NCBI GenBank assembly: GCA_041485845.1
Contig: JBGPKH010000099.1
Span: 1 to 18,622, forward strand
Source: OMOG01 sp041485845
GTDB lineage: Bacteria > Acidobacteriota > Terriglobia > Bryobacterales > Bryobacteraceae
Length of the DNA: 18,622 nt
Direction: 5' to 3'
Shown: in pieces, positions 6,726 through 15,034 of the stretch
Position numbering within the stretch: the stretch's first letter is position 1
How the letters are laid out: each line of letters opens with the position of its first letter
Notes under the pieces: generated by a model
What the model was told of the DNA's origin: nothing
Databases searched by the model: none
What the model saw: only the letters and a program-made list of their open reading frames with translations
Made by a program: the position numbers and the translations under genes

Positions 6726-6740
6726 GTGGCAACTTGCCAC
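6726..6740. repeat. Short perfect palindrome
   Basis: GTGGCAA-C-TTGCCAC, two 7-base arms with one central base, lies between the amidohydrolase stop and tRNA-Ser. No T-run follows. It could serve as a weak bidirectional hairpin; the preceding GCCGTAGGG also occurs at the end of the tandem repeats near 517, but a 9-base match may be chance. Confidence 0.5.
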
Positions 6741-6759
6741 GGAACTGCAACTCCAGGGC

Positions 6760-6852
<93 letters not shown>

Positions 6853-6891
6853 GGGGTTTGAATGGGTCTGTAAAAGCATCGTATCACATGT

Positions 6892-7587
6892 TCAGCGGAC
6901 CGCCTCGCGGATGCGTATGTTGCGAAACTGGATGATCGAGAACTGGTCGTGCAGTTGCAGTCCGATGGGACCGGTCTTCGATCGTTGCGGATCGCCGGCG
7001 TGTTCCGCCACGGCGCGGCCGTTCACCGACACCGCGATTTTGCCGTTGCGCGACGAGATGTCCATCGCGTTCCACTGGTCGTCGCGCTGCGCGTCTTTGG
7101 GAGCATCCATGAATCCGTAAATGCTGCCGGTGGGGTGCGGGTCGGGAAAGCGGTTGTTGATCTGGATCTCGTAGCCGATCTTGGACGGCGTTTTCGTGTA
7201 ATCGGGCGGGATCGTTATGCCCCATTTGGCGCGCGAGGTGTCGCGAATCGAGACGCCGCTGTTGCCCGAAGTCTTGGTCCAGAACTCCAGGTGCAGGTCG
7301 AACTCGCCGAAATCGTTGCGCTTCGTGTACAGCCACGACTGCTGGTTGACCCAGCCGCTGAATTGCTGCGCTGTGGCGAACGGACCGCCGGGCGCCAGCA
7401 TCTTGCGCAGGTCGGAAATCCGCTGGCCGAGCAGCGTGCCATCCGCCATGACGGTCCATTGCCCATCGCCGAGCACTTCCCAGCCATCCAGATTCTTGCC
7501 GTTGAACAACGGTGTTCCGTCGGCGCCGGCCAGGCACGCGACGAACAAGGTGGAGCCGCAGAGCGCGGCCGGAAATGTGAGTTTCAT
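6892..7587 (-). CDS. DUF1080 (3-keto-disaccharide hydrolase-domain) exported protein
   Basis: A 231-residue protein with an N-terminal export signal and one DUF1080 domain, a concanavalin-like jelly roll found in many Acidobacteriota, Planctomycetota and Bacteroidota proteins linked to carbohydrate turnover. Typical features are GTPLFNGKNLDGWEV (24-38), DFGEFDLHLEFWT, the NSGVSIRD strand, GYEIQINNRFPDPHPTGSIY and the end QLHDQFSIIQFRNIRIRE. Some family members hydrolyse 3-keto-glycosides, but binding-only members are also possible. C18 in LFVAC is a weak lipobox candidate. ATG 7587 overlaps the msrA stop as ATGA and has GGTGAAG upstream, so the two genes are probably co-translated. The gene ends 39 bases before tRNA-Ser on the same strand. 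Family is secure, activity is not. Confidence 0.9.
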   Translation of the reverse strand: MKLTFPAALCGSTLFVACLAGADGTPLFNGKNLDGWEVLGDGQWTVMADGTLLGQRISDLRKMLAPGGPFATAQQFSGWVNQQSWLYTKRNDFGEFDLHLEFWTKTSGNSGVSIRDTSRAKWGITIPPDYTKTPSKIGYEIQINNRFPDPHPTGSIYGFMDAPKDAQRDDQWNAMDISSRNGKIAVSVNGRAVAEHAGDPQRSKTGPIGLQLHDQFSIIQFRNIRIREAVR

Positions 7588-8225
7588 GGGTGCTTCACCA
7601 GGCCGGGATACTGGCGCTTCAGATGATCCAACTTGGGCAGGTCGTTATACACCACATAAGGATAGTCGGGATTCCGCTCGATGAAATTCTGATGATACTC
7701 TTCGGCCGCGTAGAATCCCTTGAGCGGAACCACCTGGGTCACAATGGGATAGCGGAAGACCTTGGCGCCGGTCAACTGCCGGATGTACGCCTCGGCAACC
7801 CGCTTCTGTTCGTCCGACGTGTAGAAAATCGCCGACCGGTACTGCGTGCCTTCGTCGGGGCCCTGACGGTTGAGCTGCGTCGGGTCGTGCGCTACCGAGA
7901 AGAGGACTTGCAGCAGCTTGCCGTAGGTGATCTGCGACGGATCGAAAGTGACTTGCACCGACTCGGCATGTCCGGTGCGCCCCGTGCCGACCATCTCGTA
8001 GTGCGCGGTCGATTGGTTGCCGCCGGCGTAGCCGGAGACCACATCGGTGACGCCCTTGAGGCGTTCGAAGACCGCTTCGACTCCCCAGAAGCAGCCGCCG
8101 GCGAAGACCGCGACCGCCTGCGTATGGGCAGCGCCGGGAATATCGACCGCGGGCGCGGGAAATTCCGCGGCCCTCGAGACCGGGACCACGGCCAACCAAG
8201 CCAGGCCGGCAACTAGTTTCAGCAT
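7584..8225 (-). CDS. msrA: Exported peptide-methionine (S)-S-oxide reductase MsrA
   Basis: MsrA reduces methionine-S-sulfoxide in proteins. The catalytic motif GCFWG is present (C45), with GVTDVVSGYAGG, HYEMVGTGRTGHAESVQV and the EEYHQNF segment that completes the active site. The 213 residues include an N-terminal signal peptide (MLKLVAGLAWLAVVPVSRAA), so the enzyme should act in the periplasm or outside. C45 is the only cysteine in the whole protein: no C-terminal resolving cysteine is present, so regeneration must use an external thiol directly, as in one-cysteine MsrA forms. GGAGGAG (8231-8237, minus strand) lies five bases before ATG 8225, a strong ribosome site that fixes the start. The stop overlaps the DUF1080 start by four bases. 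Confidence 0.95.
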   Translation of the reverse strand: MLKLVAGLAWLAVVPVSRAAEFPAPAVDIPGAAHTQAVAVFAGGCFWGVEAVFERLKGVTDVVSGYAGGNQSTAHYEMVGTGRTGHAESVQVTFDPSQITYGKLLQVLFSVAHDPTQLNRQGPDEGTQYRSAIFYTSDEQKRVAEAYIRQLTGAKVFRYPIVTQVVPLKGFYAAEEYHQNFIERNPDYPYVVYNDLPKLDHLKRQYPGLVKHP

Positions 8226-8315
8226 TCGGACTCCTCCATTGCATTCAGTTTAGTCCACGTGCCAGATCCCTGGCCGGAAGCGTCTGGGGCACGGGGGGCG
8301 GGAAGGCGTGGCCCC

Positions 8316-9167
8316 TCAGTGCGCGAACGCCACGGTATCGCCGGCTCGCACGCTGCCGCCGCGAACCACCTGCGCATAGACTCCCACGCTGGGCATCGCC
8401 CGGCCCAGTGGCGCGATCATGACGTTGTTTCTCCGGGCCGCGGCGCCCAGGATACCGGAATCGAGCGGCAGGCCGCGTTGCGGCAGCGTGGTCATCACGC
8501 ACCGCGCGCAGGGGATCACGATCTTGAGCACGACGTCCGCGCCGACCCGGATCTTGCGGCCCACCCAATCGTTCTCCGGGAAGCCATCGGGCTCGGCGCC
8601 GATCAGAAGATTAGGGCGAAAACGGCAGGGCTCGAAGCGCCCGTCCGGATGAGCGCTGCCGAGCGCCGCGAGCGTGGACGTGGTGACCAGGTGAATAGCC
8701 GAAAAATCGAAAAACGACGCCGACGCAGTACCCGCCGAGATGGCCTCATCGGTGACCGTCTCGCGGTGCGCGAGCCCGTCAATATCCGGCCAGTACTCTT
8801 CCAGCACAGGCGACTCCAGCGGCGCCGACCTCAGAACCACTTGCCGCCCCAGGATCCGCGAAGCGCGCTCATCGAATCCAGACTCGTTGCTGGACATCGA
8901 TGTGCCGTCCGCGAAAGTCACGCACACCGGCGGGATCCCGCCGCCGGCGGCGGGCGGTTCCACGAATACGGCATTACATGCCAGAAGCCCCGGCCATTTC
9001 CGTGGATTCTTCGCGCTGGCGATTTTGCCCGTCACCGTGTCGATGAAGGCATACGCGCGATCGCCCAGAAATCCCCGCGCGGAGACCTGCGCGGACCCCA
9101 GTGACTCGCCTTGCATGGACTTCACCGGATATCGCCACAGGTCCGCGACCGTTCCCAAACTTGTCAT
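8316..9167 (-). CDS. MOSC domain protein with MOSC N-terminal beta-barrel
   Basis: A 283-residue cytoplasmic protein. The N-terminal beta-barrel begins VADLWRYPVKSMQGE and RGFLGDRAYAF; the MOSC domain has RFRPNLLIG (183-191) and PCARCVMTT with C220 and C223. One of these is the conserved cysteine used in the molybdenum cofactor sulfurase C-terminal and mARC families for cofactor or sulfur binding. Relatives include YcbX, which detoxifies N-hydroxylated compounds with molybdopterin. No reductase or ferredoxin domain is attached, so the electron partner is unknown. AGGGGGAG lies just before ATG 9167, and the ATG overlaps the stop of the upstream amidohydrolase (ATGA), pointing to coupled translation. 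Confidence 0.88.
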   Translation of the reverse strand: MTSLGTVADLWRYPVKSMQGESLGSAQVSARGFLGDRAYAFIDTVTGKIASAKNPRKWPGLLACNAVFVEPPAAGGGIPPVCVTFADGTSMSSNESGFDERASRILGRQVVLRSAPLESPVLEEYWPDIDGLAHRETVTDEAISAGTASASFFDFSAIHLVTTSTLAALGSAHPDGRFEPCRFRPNLLIGAEPDGFPENDWVGRKIRVGADVVLKIVIPCARCVMTTLPQRGLPLDSGILGAAARRNNVMIAPLGRAMPSVGVYAQVVRGGSVRAGDTVAFAH

Positions 9168-10387
9168 AGCTCCCCCTTAGTCTGCTTCGTCTTGTCGAAG
9201 ACTACCTCCCCGCCCTTCATGACCCATCGCACATTATGGATGACCGCGTCGATGTTGGCCAGTGGATCGCCCTCGACCGCCACCAGGTCCGCCAGGTAGC
9301 CCGCCTGGATCGCGCCCAGGCTCTTTTCCATGGCGAGCAATTCCGCGCCGTTGGTGGTGGCCGCGCGAAGCGCCTGTTCGGGCGTCATCCCGGCCTTGAC
9401 GAACCATCCCAGCTCGCGCGTGTTCTCCCCGAACATGGTGCGGACGGCGTCCGAGCCCATGGCGAAGCGAACACCCGCAGCGAACGCCTTGCGCGCCGTG
9501 GCGAGGTTCCGCTGGATGTAGTTGTTCAAATCGTCGACCGCGTTGGGCGGATAGTTCAGCCTGCGGGCGTTGTCCACGTAGTAGCGGTTGTGATCGATGG
9601 TGGGCACATAGAAGGTCTTGCGCCGCACCATCTCGGCGATGGTCGCATCGTCCATATCGGTGGCATGTTCCACGGAGTCTGCGCCGGCGCGGACGGCGTC
9701 ACGCGCCCCATCGGGACCGTAGGTGTGAATCGCGATGCGCTTGCCCAGCGCGTGGGCCGCATCGGCCGCGGCTTTCATTTCTTCGAAGGTGAAGGTCTGG
9801 AAGCCGGTGACGTCGCGGCCCGAGCCGGTCGAGCCGTACATCTTGATGCAATCGGCGCCCGCCGCCACCTGCTGCCGCACCACGCGCATCACGTCCGTCA
9901 CGCCGTCGGCGGTGTTAGGCGAGGAGTTCCGCCCGCGGGTGATCTGGAGTCCGTATCCGGCGACGAACATGCGCGGCCCCAGGAGTTGGCGGTTGTCGAT
10001 GAGATCGCGCATGGCGATATCGGCGTAATCGGACGCCCCCAGGTCGCGCACCGTGGTCACGCCGGTTTCGAGGGTCTTGCGCGCGTTATCCTGCGCGAGA
10101 AAGACCACCGCGGCGCCGCGTCCGGCCTGGCTCACGCGGTTGTCCAGGACGTACGTCATGTGGGTGTGAACGTCGATGAGGCCGGGGATCGCGGTGAAGC
10201 GCGACAGGTCGATGGGCGTGCCACTGCACGGGCCGACGCCTTGGATGCGCTCTCCCTCGGTGGTGACGCAGGCGTCCTTCCACAGTTTGGCGCCGTCCCA
10301 CACGGCGCGAAAGTGGTAAGTGCCCGCCAGCGCGGGGCAAGCCAGTAGAAGCATCGCGGCCGATCGGGTTAGCATGGGCGTCATCAT
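9164..10387 (-). CDS. Secreted amidohydrolase, imidazolonepropionase-like
   Basis: A 407-residue amidohydrolase with a signal peptide (MLTRSAAMLLLACPALAG; ATGs at 10387, 10384 and 10375 are all possible starts). Metal-site candidates are DVHTH (H74, H76), K182 in CIKMYGSTGSG (likely carboxylated lysine), H221 in IAIHTYG, H241 in SVEHATD and D313 in MGSDAV. The C-terminal GYLADLVAVEGDPLANI closes the composite domain. Family members act on amides, including peptidase-type reactions; the substrate is unknown here. It is the first gene of a pair with the MOSC gene. The second exported amidohydrolase 2.5 kb away (5408-6697) shares the fold and motif order but is clearly divergent. A plausible promoter would lie in 10388-10430 but no good hexamers are visible. 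Confidence 0.9.
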   Translation of the reverse strand: MMTPMLTRSAAMLLLACPALAGTYHFRAVWDGAKLWKDACVTTEGERIQGVGPCSGTPIDLSRFTAIPGLIDVHTHMTYVLDNRVSQAGRGAAVVFLAQDNARKTLETGVTTVRDLGASDYADIAMRDLIDNRQLLGPRMFVAGYGLQITRGRNSSPNTADGVTDVMRVVRQQVAAGADCIKMYGSTGSGRDVTGFQTFTFEEMKAAADAAHALGKRIAIHTYGPDGARDAVRAGADSVEHATDMDDATIAEMVRRKTFYVPTIDHNRYYVDNARRLNYPPNAVDDLNNYIQRNLATARKAFAAGVRFAMGSDAVRTMFGENTRELGWFVKAGMTPEQALRAATTNGAELLAMEKSLGAIQAGYLADLVAVEGDPLANIDAVIHNVRWVMKGGEVVFDKTKQTKGEL

Positions 10388-10774
10388 AACAGAAGAGGGG
10401 CATGGGTTCGCGGCGGAGGCCGCCGGCGATACCTATTCCATTCGCATGGCGGTGAGCGGGTCGTGGCGGATGCCGCACTTTCCCAGCCACGGCCTCGCTT
10501 TCGCCCGCAGCGCTTCCTGCGCGTGGCGCAGACTCTGCCTGCGGCGGAGCCCGGTGAGGGTGCGGAAGTAGTTACGGCAGAGCGCGGTGACCCGGCTCTC
10601 GATTTTTCGAATCGCGTTGGGGCCCTCCAGACCGGCGATGTAGGTGAGCCGTAGACCAGGCGATCCTCCCGCTGCTCCTGCCCGGCGAGACCGGTGTCGA
10701 TCGGTTGGGTGAGGGCCGCGAAGAGGCGGGGCCGGCGGGACCGCACGCTTCTGCCACCGGCAGCCCACATAAAC
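10388..10774. other. Intergenic region with a possible decayed gene tail on the minus strand
   Basis: No intact gene is supported. On the minus strand a frame open across the region ends at TAG 10433-10435 with EALRAKARPWLGKCGIRHDP followed by LTAMRME. This end is less biased than a chance frame and has the flavour of a conserved C-terminus, but the frame continues upstream into the antisense of the helicase gene and no start or ribosome site is seen. I cannot assign a family. Confidence 0.3.
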
Positions 10775-10783
10775 TGGTATAAT
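10775..10783 (+). promoter_or_regulatory. Extended -10 promoter of the DEAD-box helicase gene
   Basis: TGGTATAAT is a perfect extended -10 element (TG-N-TATAAT). It lies in a short AT-rich island of otherwise GC-rich DNA, 79 bases before ATG 10863. No clear -35 box is present, which fits extended -10 promoters. Transcription would start near 10790 and leave a leader of about 70 bases. Confidence 0.55.
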
Positions 10784-10862
10784 CAAAATTCTGGAAGTTG
10801 ATCCGCAACCCCCTCTCCGCTGATCGGTAGTCGGCTCGCCGGTTTTCCTCCTCAAACGATAA

Positions 10863-12101
10863 ATGAAAACTTTCTCTGAACTCTCACTCTCCGCTCTCCT
10901 GAAGAGCAATCTCGCAAGGCACGGCTTTACCGAACCAACTCCCGTGCAAGCCCAGGCCATCGAACCAGCGCTAGCCGGAAGGGACCTGGTTGCCACAGCG
11001 CAAACGGGTACCGGCAAGACACTGGCATTTGTATTGCCTTTGATCCACCTGCTCGAGAAACAGCCGCCACAAACCGGCATCCGCAGCGTGGTCCTGACTC
11101 CTACGCGCGAGCTCGCGATGCAGATTAACGAAACGTTCGCGAAAATGGCCGCCGGCACCGGAATTCGGGCTGCGGTCGTAGTCGGCGGGGTCAACGAGCG
11201 ATCCCAGTTGCAGTCCATTCGCCAAGGGGCGCAGGTGCTGCTCGCTACCCCCGGCAGGCTGTACGATTTCCTAAGCCGCCAACTGGTCGATCTGGGAAAC
11301 GTGCGCATGCTCGTTCTGGACGAGGCGGACCGTATGCTCGACATTGGCTTCCTCCCCACGGTCAAGCGAATCATGGCGGGTTTGCCTTCCGATCGCCAGA
11401 CGATGTTGTTCTCGGCAACCATGGAGACTTCCGTCAAGCACCTGGTCGAGACGCAGGTGCGAAACGCGGTGCGCATCGAAGTGGGTTCCACCACCAAGCC
11501 TGTCGAGCAGGTGGATTTGCATCTTTACGAAGTGGAGCAGGATCGGAAGCTGGGCCTGCTGCAAACCATGCTCCGCGAGGAGGACGGTTCCTTTCTGGTG
11601 TTTGCGCGCACCAAGCACGGCGCCGACCGGCTGTCGAAGAGGCTCTCACACGAAGGCGTGAAGGCCACCGCCATCCACGGCAACCGGAGCCAAAACCAAC
11701 GCAACCACGCATTGCGCGGTTTCCAGGAGGGACACTTCCGTGTGCTGGTGGCAACCGACGTGGCGGCCCGGGGAATTCACGTGGAAGGGATCTCTCACGT
11801 GGTGAATTACGATCTTCCGCAGGTGCCGGAGGACTTCATTCACCGGGTCGGCCGTACGGGGCGCGCCGGTGCACGCGGAACGGCCTCGACCTTCGCCACG
11901 CGATCGGAGCGCGCGGAGGTGGCCCATATCGAGCGGACCTTGACCACCCGCCTGATCCGGCGGCCGGTATCGGCCGATATTCCCCGCGAGCGGAAAGCAA
12001 CGGCTCCGGTGATCGTGATGCCCTCCTTCACACCCGAGCGGCAGCGGCGGGTGAGGACGTTTGCGCCACGAGCGAAAGCTCGCCGTTGGCACGCGGTCTA
12101 A
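10863..12101 (+). CDS. DEAD-box ATP-dependent RNA helicase (RhlE-like)
   Basis: An RNA helicase of 412 residues with all the family motifs: Q motif GFTEPTPVQAQAIE (21-34), motif I AQTGTGKT (46-53), Ia PTRELA (80-85), Ib TPGR (129-132), II DEAD (153-156), III SAT (184-186), IV FLVFART (244-250), V ATDVAARGI (297-305) and VI HRVGRTGRAG (327-336). The compact core and short basic tail (RRVRTFAPRAKARRWHAV) fit the RhlE group, which works in ribosome assembly and RNA decay, often at low temperature. ATG 10863 matches the normal N-terminus (FSELSLSALLKSNLARHGF). No purine-rich Shine-Dalgarno precedes it; the leader has CCTCCTC instead, so initiation may depend on leader structure. It converges with the kinase gene, 79 bases between stops. 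Confidence 0.95.
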   Translation: MKTFSELSLSALLKSNLARHGFTEPTPVQAQAIEPALAGRDLVATAQTGTGKTLAFVLPLIHLLEKQPPQTGIRSVVLTPTRELAMQINETFAKMAAGTGIRAAVVVGGVNERSQLQSIRQGAQVLLATPGRLYDFLSRQLVDLGNVRMLVLDEADRMLDIGFLPTVKRIMAGLPSDRQTMLFSATMETSVKHLVETQVRNAVRIEVGSTTKPVEQVDLHLYEVEQDRKLGLLQTMLREEDGSFLVFARTKHGADRLSKRLSHEGVKATAIHGNRSQNQRNHALRGFQEGHFRVLVATDVAARGIHVEGISHVVNYDLPQVPEDFIHRVGRTGRAGARGTASTFATRSERAEVAHIERTLTTRLIRRPVSADIPRERKATAPVIVMPSFTPERQRRVRTFAPRAKARRWHAV

Positions 12102-12180
12102 GCTGGGGTCAGTCGGCCGGCTCTTGCGGCCCCCAACCTTGCCGCACACCTCGTGCTTCCGTGGGCTTGAGGTCCGCGGC

Positions 12181-14772
12181 TCACTTCAAACCTTCCGCCA
12201 CGTACAAATCTGAAAGCGTGCGCCGATAATTGTACACGTACGATTTTCCGTCCGGCGTAGACAGAATCGGGTCAATCGCGTAGATGCCGGCGGGATCGGC
12301 GGGAACGATCTCCTTCACCAGTTCCCTCCGCCCTGTCACTACATCGACGCGAAAGAGCTTGGCCGGTAGAACGCCCTTTCGGAAGACGTACAGAGCGTGC
12401 CCGCCGGCATTCCAGCAGATCGGCGTTTCGCCCGCCATCAGCCCTGGAATCGCACGTGCTTCTCCGCCTTCCTGAAGCGGGTACAACCAGGCCTTTTGGT
12501 CGGGGCCGATCGCGGCGACCCACTTGCCATCCGGCGAAATAGGCCGCGCTCCTCCACCGTCGCCCTCGCTGGACACATTTCTGAGGCTGACCCCTTCCGG
12601 TGTGATGGCGGCCGGCTCGCCTCCCGCGACGTCCTGGACGTACAGTCTCTCCCGGTGATTCGGCGCGATACCGTCGATCAGGATGCGCTTCCCATCGGGA
12701 AACCAGCCGGCCCAATAATATTCGATTCCCGCCGGCTTGAGGGATGTTGCTTCGCCTGCTCCGGTGGGAAACAGAACGAGCTGCTTGGCCGTGGGCCCGA
12801 ATCGCAGCGCGAGCGCCCATTTTCCGTCCGGCGAAAGCCCCAACGCCACTCCATCACCGAGACGAATCGGCGGAGAGCCGTCCGTCCTGCGGAGATAAGT
12901 CTGCGCGCCGTTCTTGGCGCCCTCGCGGCCTTCAGTGAAGAGGACCATGTTGCCATCCGGTGAAAGGTCCGCCAGCATGGACCAGTCCAGCCACGACAAA
13001 TCCCGCTCCCTGGCGTCGCCGGCGGCGAGATACACGATGCCTCCCTTCCACGAGTTGTTGGACATCAGCAGGCGCCCGTCACGGGCCATATCGTGCAGCC
13101 ACAACCATCCGACCATTCGTTCCACCAGACGCACCCGGCCCGATAAAGTAGCGGCGTAGAGCGAGGGGGGTCTGGGCGAGGTAAGACTGGCCGCGGAAAA
13201 CCAGACCTCGTCCCCGCTCGGGGACCAGGCGAGGCCCGGCGCCGCGACATCGCGTGCCAATGTAGTCCTCCTGCCCGCGCGGTCAATGACCGAGATCGAT
13301 CCCGTATTGGCATCGTAGAGCGTGAGGGCAACCATGTCGCCCTGCGGCGACACCCGCAAGGATTGGGCCGTGCCGGTAGTTTCGTACAGGACCTTTCCGA
13401 TGGGAAACTCCAGGCGATATCGTTCGCCCACCCGGCGCCAGACCGCCAGCTCGCTGCCGTCCGGACTCCAGTCAGCCAGTGCCACACCCTCTAGAACCTC
13501 CCTGGGCTTGCCGCCGGCCAAGGGCATACGGGCCAGCGTCCCGGGTGACATGTCAAGGTCAAACCATCGGTGGCCGAGCAACAGGGCCATCTCACCTGAC
13601 CGGGAGATGCCAAGGATGTCGGCCTCGGGAAAACCGAGCGGCCGGGATTCGGGACTCTCCGCGCGCATCAAGAACAGTTGCATTGGATTGCCGTCCCAGG
13701 CCGCGGCATAAACGATGGTCTGCGCGTCAGGGGCAAATCTCGCCGACTGGATTGCCCCCCTTCCGAAAGTAAGCCGGACGAACGACGGCGAGCGTCCAGC
13801 GGCCGTATTACGGCCGGCGAGAAACACGCCGGCCAGTGCGATTGCCAATGCAACTGACGTCAACGCCAGCACCGGCACGAGGAACTGCCTCTTGCGCTTT
13901 GGAACGGCGGCAGCGGAAGCGGCACTCAGGCTGGAGTGTGTGGAGAGGGTATCCAAAGCGAACGCCAGATCGCCCGCCGAGTGAAATCGTTCAAGCGGCG
14001 TCTTTTCCAGGCAATGACGCACGATCCGGTCCATGGCGGCATCGGGCAACGGCGGTGGATCGTCTTTGAGAATCGCCGTCATGGTCTCGGGCGTGGTGTC
14101 GCGCCGGAAGGCCCGCGCGCCCGACAACATCTCATAAAGGATGCAGCCGAAACCGAAGATGTCGGCGCGATGGTCAGCCGGGTGCCCCCGCACCTGCTCC
14201 GGCGCCATGTAGCCGACGGTGCCCATTACGACTCCCGGCTCGGTCTCCAGAACAGCGGTGGGCGCCATCGAGCCGGAGTGCTCCTCCGGCCGTGACAGCT
14301 TGGCGAGTCCGAAATCCAGGATCTTCACGCGGCCGTCCCGAGTGATGAAGATGTTCTCGGGCTTCAGGTCGCGATGGACGATGCCCTTCTCGTGCGCTGC
14401 CGCCAGCCCTCGCGCGATGGCGATGCCATAGTCGATGGCCTTGCGCTGTCCGAGCGCGCCGGCCGCCAGCCGCTGCCGCAGGGTTTCCCCCTCGAGGAGT
14501 TCGGAGACGATGTAAGGCGCGCCGTTCTCCTGTTCGCCGACATCATAAATCGTCAGGATGTTGGGATGATTCAGGGCGCCGGCGGCGCGTACCTCCTGTT
14601 CGAAGCGGCGCAGCCGGCCGGCATCATGGGACACCGCGGCCAGCAGTACTTTGACCGCCACCTCGCGGCCGATGCGCGGATCGCGCGCGCGATAGACTTC
14701 TCCCATGCCGCCGGCCCCTATCGGCGAGAGGATCTCATACGGGCCGAGACGAGTCCCCACGGAGAGCGGCAT
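12181..14772 (-). CDS. Membrane Ser/Thr protein kinase with WD40-like beta-propeller
   Basis: An 863-residue PknB-type kinase joined through one membrane segment to an outer propeller. The kinase domain (about 11-270) has the glycine loop GAGGMGEVY (19-27), lysine K41, HRDLKPEN (133-140), DFG (153-155) and APEQ in the activation segment, so it should be active. A juxtamembrane basic PKRKR precedes one transmembrane helix (about 297-319). The remaining 540 residues carry PD40/TolB-like repeats recognisable by their SPDG cores, for example DWSPDGSELAVW, AWSPSGDEVWFS, DLSPDGNMVLFT, GLSPDGKWALAL, GWFPDGKRILI and PISPDGKWVAAI. Kinase inside and propeller outside suggests signalling across the membrane; ligand and substrates are unknown. 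This architecture is common and multicopy in Acidobacteriota. No Shine-Dalgarno is seen before ATG 14772. Confidence 0.95.
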   Translation of the reverse strand: MPLSVGTRLGPYEILSPIGAGGMGEVYRARDPRIGREVAVKVLLAAVSHDAGRLRRFEQEVRAAGALNHPNILTIYDVGEQENGAPYIVSELLEGETLRQRLAAGALGQRKAIDYGIAIARGLAAAHEKGIVHRDLKPENIFITRDGRVKILDFGLAKLSRPEEHSGSMAPTAVLETEPGVVMGTVGYMAPEQVRGHPADHRADIFGFGCILYEMLSGARAFRRDTTPETMTAILKDDPPPLPDAAMDRIVRHCLEKTPLERFHSAGDLAFALDTLSTHSSLSAASAAAVPKRKRQFLVPVLALTSVALAIALAGVFLAGRNTAAGRSPSFVRLTFGRGAIQSARFAPDAQTIVYAAAWDGNPMQLFLMRAESPESRPLGFPEADILGISRSGEMALLLGHRWFDLDMSPGTLARMPLAGGKPREVLEGVALADWSPDGSELAVWRRVGERYRLEFPIGKVLYETTGTAQSLRVSPQGDMVALTLYDANTGSISVIDRAGRRTTLARDVAAPGLAWSPSGDEVWFSAASLTSPRPPSLYAATLSGRVRLVERMVGWLWLHDMARDGRLLMSNNSWKGGIVYLAAGDARERDLSWLDWSMLADLSPDGNMVLFTEGREGAKNGAQTYLRRTDGSPPIRLGDGVALGLSPDGKWALALRFGPTAKQLVLFPTGAGEATSLKPAGIEYYWAGWFPDGKRILIDGIAPNHRERLYVQDVAGGEPAAITPEGVSLRNVSSEGDGGGARPISPDGKWVAAIGPDQKAWLYPLQEGGEARAIPGLMAGETPICWNAGGHALYVFRKGVLPAKLFRVDVVTGRRELVKEIVPADPAGIYAIDPILSTPDGKSYVYNYRRTLSDLYVAEGLK

Positions 14773-14786
14773 AAAGGCAGGTTTCG

Positions 14787-14792
14787 ATTGTA
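14787..14792 (-). promoter_or_regulatory. Possible -10 box of the kinase gene
   Basis: On the minus strand TACAAT ends 14 bases before the ATG at 14772. The start of transcription would be about 7-8 bases before the ATG, giving a nearly leaderless message, which agrees with the absence of a Shine-Dalgarno sequence. The -35 region is poor. Confidence 0.35.
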
Positions 14793-14826
14793 CCCCAGAA
14801 GAGATCGGAGTAATAGCCCTTCAGGG

Positions 14827-14847
14827 CTGTCAGGAAGCGGCTGACAG
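14827..14847. repeat. Perfect 7-bp inverted repeat upstream of the kinase gene
   Basis: CTGTCAG (14827-14833) and CTGACAG (14841-14847) are perfect reverse complements separated by seven bases, a spacing suited to a dimeric regulator. It lies about 35 bases upstream of the putative -10 of the kinase gene. A smaller palindrome AGCCCT-TC-AGGGCT (14815-14828) overlaps it by two bases. No regulator is encoded nearby, so a role as operator is only a suggestion. Confidence 0.4.
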
Positions 14848-15034
14848 ATCACACTGCAACTGCCCACAAAGAGGGAAGGTGTCGCCCGCCCGGAGCAAAG
14901 GGCGCCCCGGCACGCGAGAGAGCGGCCACGCGGCAACCTCGAGTGGAGCGTGTGTCGCCGCATGCTGCTAGAATCGGATTATTACTCGCCAAAGCCACCT
15001 GCCGGCGCTCACCGGACTCCGCTTTTTTCTGGCC

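Noticed and set aside
10817..11497. Minus-strand open frame antisense to the helicase
   Set aside because: It is opposite the fully conserved helicase motifs and has no family signature of its own.
12102..12180. Bidirectional terminator between the converging helicase and kinase genes
   Set aside because: I found no clean stem with a T-run on either strand; only GC-rich partial palindromes.
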